DNA from: Ichthyophis bannanicus
Taxonomy: Eukaryota; Chordata; Amphibia; Gymnophiona; Ichthyophiidae
Length of the DNA stretch: 64,000 nt
Assembly (NCBI GenBank): GCA_033557465.1
Contig: CM066040.1
Location: 329,176,297 to 329,240,296 of the forward strand
Direction of reading: 5' to 3'
Position 1 is the stretch's first letter; each line of letters begins with the position of its first letter. The notes under the pieces were generated by a model, which was given only the letters and a program-made list of their open reading frames with translations, did not search any database and was not told where the DNA came from. The position numbers and the translations under genes were made by a program. Below are positions 8,753-18,100 of this stretch, in pieces.

Positions 8753-9789
8753 ATCTCCAAGATCTTCCTCTTTCTCAGCAAGTGAAAGATGTTCTTCAAG
8801 CTTCCAGAAAACCTTCCACTAGACGTTCTTACGCCTTCAAGTGGAAAAGGTTTACCATCTGGTGTTCTGAAAAGGGTCTTAACCCCTGTGCCATACCTCT
8901 GGAATCGTTGCTGGAGTATCTCCTGCATCTGTCTAATGCAGGCCTTAAGACAAATTCAGTAAGAGTCCATCTGAGTGCTATTGCAGCTTCACTTAAGCCT
9001 CTAAATGGACAACCTGTTTCCTCTCATCCCCTTGTAGCAAGGTTCATGAGAGGCCTCCTTTTAACAAAGCCTCCCATTAGACCACCTCCGGTGGCATGGG
9101 ACTTAAATTTGGTTCTTGGTCAGCTTATGAAGCCGCCTTTTGAACCTTTAGCTACTACCTCCTTGAAATACCTTTCTTGGAAGGTTATCTTTCTCATTGC
9201 AATCACATCAGCACGCCGCATCAGTGAATTGCAAGCACTAGTAGCTTATCCACATTATACAAGATTCCATCATGACAAGGTGGTCCTTAGGACTAATCCA
9301 CATTTTATGCCTAAGGTGGTCTCGCCTTTTCACCTCAACCAAGAGGTCTACCTACCTGTCTTTTTTCCAGGGCCTCATTCATCACCTGCAGAGAGGAATC
9401 TTCATACCCTGGACTGTAAAAGAGCTCTGGCTTTTTACTTACAGAGGACACAGCAACATAGAAAGTCTTCCCAACTCTTTGTTGCTTTTGATCCTTCTCA
9501 TTTGGGACAACCAGTCTCCAAGAGAACTCTTTCCAACTGGATTGCCCAATGTATTACTTTCGCCTATCAGAGCAAGAACATTTCTCTGGAGGGCCATGTC
9601 ACAGCTCACAATGTGAGAGCCATGGCAACCTCAGTGGCTCATCTGAACTCTGTGTCTATCGACGACATCTGTCGAGCAGCCACTTGGGCCTCGGTTCATA
9701 CCTTCACATCCCATTACTGCTTAGACAAGGACTCCCGCCGGGATGCCTTGTTTGGTCAGGCTGTTCTCAAACACCTGTTCCATACCTAA
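6988..9789 (+). CDS. DIRS A tyrosine recombinase ORF with a long overlapping N-terminal frame
   Basis: The 933-codon frame from ATG 6988 lies in the -1 frame relative to RT. Residues 1 to ~570 overprint the RT/RNase H and look like Ser/His/Pro-rich non-domain sequence. From ~8694 the tyrosine recombinase starts: a SAM-like N-domain (TRRSYAFKWKRF, LLEYLLHLSNAGLKTNSVRVHLSAIAA) and then the catalytic domain with SARRISEL (Arg, ~9210), HNVR (His and Arg, 9607-9618) and the nucleophile in SHYCLD (Tyr codon 9715-9717). It would integrate circular element DNA without staggered cuts. The real start may be internal, near 8690. The catalytic set is complete. Confidence 0.88.
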   Translation: MSLCSQMGANHSRAVDTLHHKRGVQTSFFQLAPSHKSAPVQFSNLPPQPIRAGGCHSSSSRGSRGSSFSTTGHRVLLPLFSYLKENRGLQTHFRSQRIEQIPSQRKIQDGFSGNSAAIPSESGLALFSRSQGCVHSCSHPSNSQKVPSVPFPGEALSIQSAPLWPGLCTKGVHEMHGSGCCFSAHPGNICLPLPGRLAHSSSHSIRGQDCSNLHNAYPSILRAGNKHPKIQFDPYSVPRIHRGTAGYHKGKGLSSPDPLPSLDAVSFSSRVKTPTHCSRDVTVARPHGFHHSCGTICSPSHESSSVDFIHPMDPGIRLPVRQNSKHKSPHFVPPVVEVPSEPLARVSFSTASTPGNSYNRCFSNGLGSSSSGPLHPGHLVPTGDLSPHQSLGTQSNLPCSTSFPHPAQPQDSPCPHGQSGGHCLPKQAGRNWLSVALQRSSATMGPRQRASHSSSGSLSSRGSKLLGRQTQSSSASTRVVPTYGPGVQNFSNLGNPRHRPLWKSVECQTSPVLFQNSGSGGSGKGCFPPSLGVKTFATASVVPSASTSLSSSLPRVRVCSRPPLSGGRKVVASQSPVSASQGLVAEGLDLQDLPLSQQVKDVLQASRKPSTRRSYAFKWKRFTIWCSEKGLNPCAIPLESLLEYLLHLSNAGLKTNSVRVHLSAIAASLKPLNGQPVSSHPLVARFMRGLLLTKPPIRPPPVAWDLNLVLGQLMKPPFEPLATTSLKYLSWKVIFLIAITSARRISELQALVAYPHYTRFHHDKVVLRTNPHFMPKVVSPFHLNQEVYLPVFFPGPHSSPAERNLHTLDCKRALAFYLQRTQQHRKSSQLFVAFDPSHLGQPVSKRTLSNWIAQCITFAYQSKNISLEGHVTAHNVRAMATSVAHLNSVSIDDICRAATWASVHTFTSHYCLDKDSRRDALFGQAVLKHLFHT

Positions 9790-9908
9790 TCAACTCCTAT
9801 CCGCCATCCCTCAGGGGATGCCAGAGATCCAGGTGAGGAAGTGCAGCCCTGTCCCAGGGTCACACAACTTCTGTGCTCTCTCCCTGGCATCAAAAGCTAG
9901 GGAGTCCC

Positions 9909-10012
9909 CATATGTGAAGACTCATTCCTGCTTGTTCCTGGAGATAGCACAGTTACTTATCTGTAACAGGTGATCTCTGGGAACAGCAGGAATAAGTCTT
10001 CACAACCCACCC
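9909..10012 (+). repeat. Internal complementary region of DIRS A
   Basis: Bases 9909-9948 are the reverse complement of the left outer end (4660-4700). Bases ~9950-10012 are the reverse complement of the right outer end (10197-10257). The join CTGGAGATAGCACAGTTAC therefore defines the element ends as 4660 and 10257. A CT-rich stretch with (CT)n at 10028-10045 follows. Confidence 0.9.
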
Positions 10013-10069
10013 ACCTCCCCTAGGAGTTGTCTCTCTCTCTCTCTCCCTCTTTGTCTCAGCTATAAAACT

Positions 10070-10257
10070 CAACTGAGGAGAGACAGTTGGAAAGGCGGGA
10101 AGGCAGCACGCAGGCGCTGTGGGATACTCCCAAAAGCTTTCTGATTGGACGCTGGGGAGCATTCCCGCGCAGGCTCCGTTGGTACCGACGTACCCATATG
10201 TGAAGACTTATTCCTGCTGTTCCCAGAGATCACCTGTTACAGATAAGTAACTGTGCT
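10070..10257 (+). repeat. Right inverted terminal repeat of DIRS A
   Basis: Reverse complement of 4660-4821 across the inner part, followed by its own outer end ATCACCTGTTACAGATAAG, which pairs with the internal complementary region. L1-M sequence resumes at 10258. Confidence 0.88.
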
Positions 10258-10485
10258 TTACCCTCCGTGTCTGTCTTGTCCTGGTGGGCTCACCCGCTAA
10301 CTTTGTGGGTTTTCTAGCCTCCCTGAGTTTAGATTGTTGGGTTTGGTGTGGTGTTCTCAGAATTATGTTTGTTTGTTTTTTACTGTGGGCGATCATGTAC
10401 AGGGGCTAGGGGCAACTTATATCTTCTTTTATTGGGCTTTCTCTGTTGGGCTATAAGTGCAGCTAGTACTTTGAGGGCGTTTAAG

Positions 10486-11259
10486 ATGCTGTTCTGCAAT
10501 GTAAAACTATATGCAACAATTGGGTATGTTCTTGCAACATTTGACAATCAACTTGATATATTTTTTCACTATGTCTTCCATCCCATCAAGAAGAAAACGA
10601 TTCTTCTATATGGTAAGAAAGAAAGTGCTGACATCTTACTGTTGCAGGAGACACATTTGAATGCAAAGGAGTCATTACAACTGGGGGCAAACCCCTTTTC
10701 CATAGTGGCATTTGCTGCTGCTCAGCATAAGAAAAACGGGATAGCCATTTTAGTGAGGAAAGCTCTATCCCCCATGATTATTCAAACTAGGTCTGTTATG
10801 GACGGGCAGTGGACTAGGGCTATCATTAAAATTGGATCTACTGAGTTGGCCTTAATTAACGTTTATGCTCATAACATTGATTGTCCTACCTTTTTTTGCT
10901 CCATTGCAGCTTTGGCGCAGGAAGTGTCCAGATATCCGATTATAGTGGGAGGGGACTTCAACCTAGTGCTAGATCCATTAATAGATAGGAGCCCAGTGAG
11001 AACTGTCAGGGCTTCCAGGGCTCACCCAGTTCTTGTATCTTTAATGCAGGACCTGGGTCTGATATTCATTTGGCGACTGCAACACCCTACAGATAAAGAA
11101 TTTCCCTTTTTCTCTCCCCCTCATAACTCATTATCACGTATAGATTTCTTCTTAGTTTCCAAAGGACTTTGCTCTAAAGTTAGTGAGACTACTATTCATT
11201 CAGCTCATATTTCAGATCATTCTGCAATCTCTCTCACTTTACTTGACTCAACGAGCTAG
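10486..11259 (+). pseudogene. L1-M ORF2, endonuclease domain
   Basis: From ATG 10486: LLLQETHL (~10637), GIAILVRKA (~10738), INVYAHN (~10856), VGGDFNLVLD (~10948), SRIDFFLVS (~11137) and ISDHSAISL (~11209), the standard apurinic endonuclease series of L1/Tx1 LINEs. The frame stops with TAG at 11257-11259, in phase with the following RT. A ~75-bp stretch after MLFCNVK (~10507-10583) does not match the usual spacing between the first strand and HPIKKKTILL and looks like a small insertion. ORF2 nicks target DNA and reverse-transcribes the RNA. Confidence 0.85.
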
Positions 11260-12293
11260 CAACCTCACTCTAGGTGGCAATTTGACAGGGCTCTTTTAAC
11301 CAGTCAGGAATTCCAGGAGCCCATCCTAGTAGCCATAAAAGAGTACTTTCAATTCAATCTACCACAAGATTCCTCGGGGTGGGCTTGTTGGGAAGGCTTT
11401 AAGGCCAGTATACGAGCTACTATCACTAGTTTTGCTATAATGCAGGGTAAACAGCGTAAAGCAGAGCTTAGTTCATTAGACAAACAAATTAAAGCAGGTG
11501 AACGTATTTTAGGCCAGAAATCTGACCCTAATATTCTGATAAGACTGCAACGTCTTAGATTTAAATATAATTTGATTTTGACCACAGAGGCCTCACAGAA
11601 TATTCAAGGGCAGAAAGGACAATATTACTTAGAGGGTAATAGAGCTGGACGACTGCTAGCTAACTCACTAAAGAGTCGTAAGGAATCTTCGCGTGTAGCA
11701 GCTCTAAAGGATCCTCAGGAGCAACAAGTGATTGTCAAGGATCCTGATATTGCGGAGACCTTTTGCCAATTCTACGCCCAGTTGTACTCTCCAGAAATTG
11801 AGTTTTCTGCAAAGGAGTTTGATAGTTTTTTAAAGAATATCCAAAGGCCGGTGTTAGATCAAGAAACTGTTGCGGGAATAGACAAGCAGATAACCGTCAT
11901 GGAAATCATCCAGGCTATTGATTCCACACAAACTGGCAAGACTGCCGGACCAGACGGTCTGCCGGCTGAATTTTATAAAGCCTTTTCCAAAGCTTTAGGG
12001 CCATATCTACAACAATACTATAGAATTCCTCTTGACAATAAGACACAGACTGGAGCGTTTGCCTCTGCAAATATTGTTGTCGTAGAAAAACCTGGGAGGG
12101 ACCCTCAATGTGTCAGCAACTATCGGCCAATTTCGTTGTTAAACATAGATTATAATATTTTTGCAATCATTGTCGCAAGGCCTCTCTCCAAATTGATCCC
12201 TTCCTTGATACACCCAGACCAATGCGGTTTTATTGAGGGGCGTTCTACAGCTGACAATGCCAAAGTGCTTTGTCATGTCTTGGAAGGTGCAGA
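11260..12293 (+). pseudogene. L1-M ORF2, N-terminal part of the reverse transcriptase
   Basis: Same frame as the endonuclease after the TAG. It contains the connecting helices, GKTAGPDGLPAEFYKAF (~11935), SANIVVVEKPGRDP (~12066), NYRPISLLNIDYNIF (~12118) and QCGFIEGRST (~12220). The frame is then interrupted after VLEGA by CR1-A at ~12294 and resumes at ~14660. Confidence 0.85.
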
Positions 12294-14658
12294 GAACATA
12301 AGAACATAAGATATGCCATACTGGGTCAGACCAAGGTCCATCAAGCCCAGAAACCTGCTTCCAAGTGTGGCCAATCTAGGTCATACGTACCTAGCAGTTT
12401 CCCCAAAAGACACAGGTCCCACAATGCTTGTACTGGGTCAAGCATTGATATCCTGGGTCCTTAATAATGGTTTATGGACCTTTCCTCCAGGAACTTGTCC
12501 AAACCTTTTTTAAACCCAGCTACACTAACAGCCTTTACTACATCCTCCGGTGAACAAATTCCAGAGTTTGATTACACGTTGAGTGAAAAAATATTTTCTC
12601 TTATTTGTCTTAAATAGTTTACCCTGTAGCTTTATTGCATGTCCCCTAGTCTTTTTATATTCTGATAACGTAAACAATCGATCTACGTTTACCCGTTCCA
12701 CTCCGTTCATTAATTTATAGACTTCTATCATATCTCCCCTCAGCCGTCTCTTTTCCAGGTTAAAGAGCCCTAACCTTTTTAGCCTTTCTTCCATCCCCTT
12801 TACCATTTTGGTGGCTCTTCTCTGAACCTTTACTAATATCACTATATCCTTTTTAAGATACGGCAACCAGAATTGCAATATTTAAGGTGCGGTCTCACCA
12901 TGGAACGATATAGAGGCATTATAATATCTTTTATTTTATTTTCCATTCCTTTCCTTATGATACCTAGCATTCTATTTGCTCTCTTGGCTGCCGCTGCACA
13001 CTGGGCCGAGGGTTTTAACATGTTATCCACAATGGTGCCTAAATCTTTTTCCTGGGTGGTGGTTCCTATTGTAGAACCTTGCATCGTGTAACCATAGTTT
13101 GGGTTGTTCTTCCCTAGGTGCATAACTTTGCACTTGTCCACATTAAATTTCATCTGCCATTTTGATGCCCAGTCTTCCAATTTATCAAGATCCTCTTGCA
13201 ATTTTCCACAATCCTCTTGGGTTTTAACTACTTTAAATAGTTTTGTGTCATCTGCAAATTTGATAACCTCACTCGTTATTCCACTTTCCAGGTCATTTAT
13301 GAATATGTCAAAAAGCAGCGGACCCAGCACAGATCCCTGGGGTACACCACTATTCACCTTTTTCCATTGGGAAAATCGGCCATTTAGCCCTACCCTCTGC
13401 TTTCTATCTTTTAACCAGTTCCTGATCCACAGTAGTATACTGCCTCCTATCCCATGACTCTTTAGTTTTGCCAAAAGTCTCTGATGAGGAACCTTGTCAA
13501 ATGCTTTCTGAAAGTCCAGATACACTATATCAACTGACTCACCTTTGTCCACCTGTTTATTCACACCTTCAAAAAAACATAACAGATTAGTAAGACAAGA
13601 TCTTCCTTGTCTAAAGCCATGTTGGCTGTCTCCCATTAGGCCATGACTATCTACATGCTGAGTAATTTTATTCTTTATGATGGTTTCTACCATTTTTCCC
13701 GGTACTGACGTCAGGCTCACCGGTCTGTAGTTTCCAGGATCACCCCTGGAACCCTTTTTAAAAATTGGCATTACATTAGCGATCCTCCAATCTTCAGGTA
13801 TTAGAGATGATTTTAATGATAGTTCACAGATTACTAATAGCAGGTCTGCAATCTCATATTTCAGTTCTTTCAACACCCTTGGATGTATACCATCCGGCAC
13901 AGGTGATTTCCTACTCTTCAGTTTATCTAATAGTTGTAATACATCTTCCTGATGTATCGATATTTCCTTCAATTCTTCTGCACCTTTAAATACCACTTCA
14001 GTCATGGGTAACATCCCTACATCTTCCTCAGTAAAGACCGAAGCAAAGAATTCATTTAGTCTCTCCGCTCTCGCCTTGTCGCCTCTTAGTGCCCCTTTAA
14101 CCCCTCTATCATCTAATGGACCAACTGACTCACAGGTTTTTTGCTACGAATGTACTTGAAAAAGTCTTTATTTCATGTTTTAGCTTCCGCAGCAAGCTTC
14201 TTCTCAAATTCTCTCTTTGCCTGCCTTATCAATGCCTTCCATTTGACTTGCCAGTGCTTGTGCTGTTTCCAGGTTTCTCATTTGGCTCTTTTTTCCATTT
14301 CTTGAAAGATGCTGTTTTGGCAACAACAGCCTCTCTGACCTAACCTTTAAACCATACTGGCAGTTTTTTGGACTTCCTTCCACTTTTCTTAAAGCGTGGA
14401 ATACAGCTGGTCTGGGCTTCGAAGATAGTATTTTTCAACAACACCCAAGCTTGATGTAAGTCTTTAACCTTTGCAACTGCTCCTTTTAGTTTTTTCTTAA
14501 CTATTTTCCTCATTTTATCATAGTCTCCCTTTCGAAAGTTAAAAGGTAGTACTGTGGATTTCCTTACTATCCCTCCTCCACTAAATAAATCAAATGCGAT
14601 CATGCTATGATCACTATTGCCAAGTGGCCCCAACACCCTTATCTCTTGCACTAGATCA
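12294..14658 (-). mobile_element. CR1 LINE, 5'-truncated (CR1-A)
   Basis: Minus-strand CR1 with its 3' end at 12294, where the plus strand shows two AGAACATA-type octamers (a 3' terminal TTATGTTC repeat, as usual in CR1). It contains the RT and part of the endonuclease, and stops at ~14658. It splits L1-M inside the RT. Its 5' boundary falls at the same internal position as that of CR1-C (33104). Confidence 0.85.
12525..14658 (-). pseudogene. CR1-A ORF2: endonuclease end and reverse transcriptase
   Basis: Minus-strand reading starts in the endonuclease end (SDHSMIAFDLF, ~14595), runs through a basic linker to a stop at 14340, and then the main RT frame 14014-12842 follows. Motifs: SPVPDGIHPRVLKEL, GDPGNYRPVSLTSVPGK, GFRQGRSCLTNLL, YLDFQKAFDKVPH, GVPQGSVLGPLLF and FADDTKLF (~13245). 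The C-terminal thumb and connection continue in another frame (12878-12525). The catalytic aspartates are present. There is at least one stop plus frameshifts, so it is not functional. Confidence 0.85.
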
Positions 14659-16643
14659 GAGGAAATAGAAGATCCTCTTGTGGGACTCTCATTAGACGCG
14701 GAGAAAGCATTTGATCGGTTGGAGTGGCCTTTTTTGTTTGCTGTCTTGAAATGGTTTGGGTTTAGTAAGGATTTCTGCAATCTATTTAGGCTTATGTATG
14801 CGAGACAGAGTGCGAAGATTTCTGTGAATGCGACTCTGTCTAGAGAGTTTCTGTTAGGGCAAGGTACCTAGCAGGGTTGCCCTCTTTCCCCCATTCTCTT
14901 TAATCTGGCCTTGGAACCTTTGTGGCCTTATTAATAAGGCAAAGCCTCGCAATTAAAGGCGTATCTATTGCTGGCATGGAAATTAACCTATCCGCATATG
15001 CGGATGATCTATTGCTTTTTACCACACCTAGTTCCATACCAAGTATTTTAGAACTGATAGATAAATATTCAGGACTATCTGGATATAAAATAAATTGGTC
15101 AAAATCTGTTGCCTTCCCCCTAAGCTCAAGAGCACATAGAACGGATATGGAGGAATTTCCTTTTGTATGGGAACCTAAGATGGTGAAATATTTGGGAGTT
15201 CACTATTGTTACCCACTTAGTGCAACCATACAACACAATGAAGAAGAGATCCTAACTACAGTTCGTAATATAACAACAAAGTGGTCACCAGTCTATCTTT
15301 CCTGGTGGGGTCGTCTTGAAGCTATAAAAATGACTATCACTCCTAAAGTGAATTATATATTAGAGATGCTGCCCGTCTTTATCACAAGTAAAGTATACTG
15401 TCAAATTGAAAAGATTCTAGTCAAATTTCTATGGAATAATAAACTGCCTAGAATTGCTCTTAGGAAACTTAAATCTTAAAAAGAGGAAAGGGGTGAATTT
15501 TCCTGATTTTCAGGCCTATCACTGTAGTTTTTTCTTAAAACAAGGATCAATGGGTGGAAGGAGCCGTAGGTATACGGCCAATATGGCTTGAAATAGAAGA
15601 GAGATTGAGTGCTCCTCTCCCCTTGAATATTCTTCCTGGCATAGTATCTGTCAAGAGGTTGAAATCTCATAGAACTATATCGGACACTCAAATAGCTTTT
15701 CAACAGTTAGCAAATGCAATTCCCAAGGAAGATTGCCTATCGAAATTAATGCCCATTTGGCATAGTCCCTTTTTTAAAATTAATCAAAGCTTATTTGCAA
15801 AGGCATTTGGAATATTGGCCAATTAATATTAGATGGCAAGTGGAAACCTTTTTCCATTTTGCAAAGTGAATTTGACCTACCTCAGTCTCTATATTTCCAG
15901 TGGATTAAGCTGAGACATTGCATAGAAAAATCCCAGTTAGATATTACTTTATTTACTGACGACTGGGGACTAATGAACAAGATAAGTTCTCTATGTATGA
16001 CCTATGGAGTGGCTTCCCAATATTATAAACTAGTGGCTCATTACAGCAGTTCTCAGGCCATTGGGGTTCAACGGATATGGGAACATGACACTGGAGAAGT
16101 TCTCTCTCCCGAAACTTGGACAAAATTTTGGAGTAAAGTAAATAGGGTTTCTCAGTCTGCCTCTATCTCACAAGCTTTGGTTTTTTTTGCACACAGAGCA
16201 CACTTTACCCCGGTAAAGGTTGCCAAATGGGATTCTCCTGTAAACCATGCTGATCATGAATAGTGCGGTATAAACCTAAATAAATAAATAAATAAATGAA
16301 TTAAAAAGACAGCTGGGAATGAGTGTTGGTCTTGTTGGGGAGATGTCAGCACTTTGAGGCATGTGGTGTATGACTGCCCTAACATCCAGTCTTACTGGCG
16401 TGCAGTGTGGAATTGTATTCAGGAGGTGCTGGGATTTCGGGCCACTCTCTCTTGGCCTGTGGTCGTCTTTCGATCTGCAGGTGACATCCCATCAGTACAG
16501 AGGGATAGTCAGTTTTTGCTGGACTTTATGCTGGGAGTGGCCATACATCTTGTCATCTCCAACTGGAAACATATTGCAAAGCTCAGTTGGCATGAATGGT
16601 GGAACCACTTGTGCTTATGCTGCAAATATGAACAAATGCCATG
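14659..16643 (+). pseudogene. L1-M ORF2, C-terminal half of RT and tail
   Basis: Resumes with SLDAEKAFDRLEW (~14690) in the original frame. It is broken by TAG at 14869-14871 inside the QGCPLSP block. A frameshift near 14925 leads to the frame with AYADDLLLF (~14995, catalytic), KYLGVHY and KINWSKS, ending at 15479. Remnants of the C-terminal region continue in 15554-15826 and 15859-16261, and after a small insertion in 16305-16643 (CWSCWGD, LRHVVYDCPNIQSYW: the usual C-x2-C...H-x4-C knuckle near 16330-16400). Heavily decayed. Confidence 0.8.
16262..16303 (+). repeat. ~42-bp L2-type 3' tail insert in L1-M
   Basis: GCGGTATAAACCTAAATAAATAAATAAA matches the 3' ends of the L2 elements and CORE-SINEs in this window. 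It sits in the middle of the L1-M C-terminal frame. It is most simply a very short, 5'-truncated retroinsertion of an L2 or SINE. Confidence 0.6.
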
Positions 16644-16980
16644 ATGTGGCAGAACTCTCACACCCTCCACTCTTCTTAAGTGGAAACCCCTACAGAGCTA
16701 CATTTCTAAAGTGAGGTATGAGATACAATAAAGGGTTATTAACTTATTCGTATGCCGCTTAGGTTATGGAGTGGTGATTCTCTAAAGCCCTTATAAGTAT
16801 GATTGGTCTACAGCCATGCTGTTTCTATGCCCCCCTGATAATCACATGTTGGTGGGAGGGATAGGTTGGGGTGGGCTATGATTTCATGTTACAGAGAAAA
16901 TTGTGTATTTTATTTACTGTAATTTTGTTTTCCTTTTTATTTGTATTTTGTTGGAAATATAAATAAAGAAGTTTAAAAAA
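16644..16980 (+). other. L1-M 3' UTR and A-rich 3' end
   Basis: Non-coding sequence after the ORF2 remnant that finishes GGAAATATAAATAAAGAAG and a short A-run at 16974-16980. The AATAAA near 16962 could serve as polyadenylation signal. CR1-B begins immediately afterwards. Confidence 0.65.
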
Positions 16981-16983
16981 CAG

Positions 16984-17935
16984 AATGTCCCAACGTTCCT
17001 TCAGTATTCTTGGATGAATCCCCTCCGGTCCCATTGTTTTGTCTACTTTTAGTTTAGCTAATAATTCTTCACGAACACAGTCTTCTGAAAATCATTCAAG
17101 ATCCCCATCAATTCTGGGTTTTTTTTGTGGGTGTTTTCTGAGAATCCTGCTCTTGGTCCTTCATCTGTGAACACAGAACAGAAATATTTGTTAAGCAATT
17201 CTGCTTTATCCTCATCAGCTTCTACATATTTCTCCTCCTCACTCTTGAGTCTGACAATACCACTTTTGTTGTTCTTCCTCTCACTGAAAAATGTCTTATC
17301 CCCCCATTTTATTGCATTGGCTATTTCTTCTTCTTTTGGTACCTTTGCTTTCCTGACTACCTTGCAAGTTTCTCTCAGTTTTTCCTAATATAGATGCCTA
17401 TCTTTCTCTCTCTATGATCTATTGTATTTTATGAAGGCCTTCCTCTTTTTCTTCACCTTTTCAGCTACTTCTTTTGAGAACCATAGTTGACTCCTTTTCC
17501 ATTTATGTACCTTTCTAACAAGAAGGTTTGTTGCCCTTAAAATATCCACTTTCAATTTTACCCTTTGCTTTTCTACATCCTCCAGCTGTTCCCATCCTGC
17601 TCACGACTCTTTGAGGTATTGGTCCATTTTGGCAAAGTTAGTTTTCCTAAAGTCTAAGACCCTTGCTTTTGAATGGATTTTATCAGCCCTAGTCCTAATA
17701 CTGAACCACACCATCTGGTAATCACTGGATCCAAGATGATCTCCTGCTTATAACATCAGAAACACTTTCCCCATTGGTAAGCACCAAGTCCAGTATGGCC
17801 CCTTCACGTGTGGGTTCTGTTACCAGCTGCCGGAATAGTTCTTCCTGTAGAGAATCTAGGATCTCCTTACTTCTAGATGACACTGTGGCAGGGATGTGCC
17901 TTTCAACATATTGAAGTCACCTGTCAGTAGCACTT
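16984..17935 (-). pseudogene. CR1-B ORF2: RT N-terminus to endonuclease end
   Basis: Minus-strand reading gives LLAKLKVDKTMGPEGIHPRIL at ~16990-17065 (RT start), then the linker and SDHQMVWFSI-type endonuclease end near 17700 and IGDFNM-like region near 17900. Stops are scattered. Positions 17600-17935 correspond closely to 1-350 of the window (CR1-Z). Confidence 0.8.
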
Positions 17936-18100
17936 CCAGTTCATACTGCTAGACCAGTCCAGACAAACGGGTTATGCACCCCTGCCAGCAGATCTTGGAG
18001 ACAGAGAATTCTACCAGAGCTCTGATAGGCTGGAGCCTGGTGATATAATCCTACCCCTAGGGGTCTCCCTCAGTTTTTCTCTGTCTCCAGCAGATCTGGA
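17936..18100 (+). repeat. Left inverted terminal repeat of DIRS C
   Basis: Runs from CCAGTTCATACTGCTAGACC through the segment CCCTAGGGGTCTCCCTCAG. It is the reverse complement of 23580-23754 with few changes. Confidence 0.88.

Larger units (their letters stand above)
4660..10257 (+). mobile_element. DIRS-type tyrosine-recombinase retrotransposon A (nearly complete)
   Basis: The element has inverted terminal repeats (4660-4821 and 10070-10257), a gag frame, an overlapping RT/RNase H frame, a tyrosine recombinase frame, and an internal complementary region at 9909-10012. That region equals the reverse complement of the outermost left end joined to that of the outermost right end. This is the diagnostic DIRS1 architecture, which allows a circular intermediate to be completed and integrated by recombination. 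As expected there is no target-site duplication. It sits in the spacer of L1-M. RT and recombinase are open; gag carries a stop and a frameshift. Confidence 0.92.
2510..16980 (+). mobile_element. L1/Tx1-superclade LINE (L1-M), split by three insertions
   Basis: Pieces of one plus-strand LINE lie in the correct order: the ORF1 C-terminus (2511-2672), spacer (2673-3072, 4580-4659, 10258-10485), ORF2 endonuclease (10486-11259), RT (11260-12293 and ~14659-15479), C-terminal region (15480-16643) and 3' UTR ending in an A-rich tail near 16980. Gaps are exactly filled by a solo LTR, DIRS A and CR1-A. The 5' part of ORF1 is missing because CR1-Z abuts at 2510. The spacer 2673-3072 has no other coding feature that I can see. 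Confidence 0.8.

Noticed and set aside
9909..10012. Complete CACCTGTTACAG palindromic words considered as operators
   Set aside because: Fully explained by the DIRS internal complementary region joining the two element ends.
10348..10485. N-terminal extension of the L1-M ORF2 frame with a hydrophobic, signal-like start
   Set aside because: Upstream of the plausible ORF2 ATG at 10486; T-rich spacer sequence gives Leu/Phe runs by chance.
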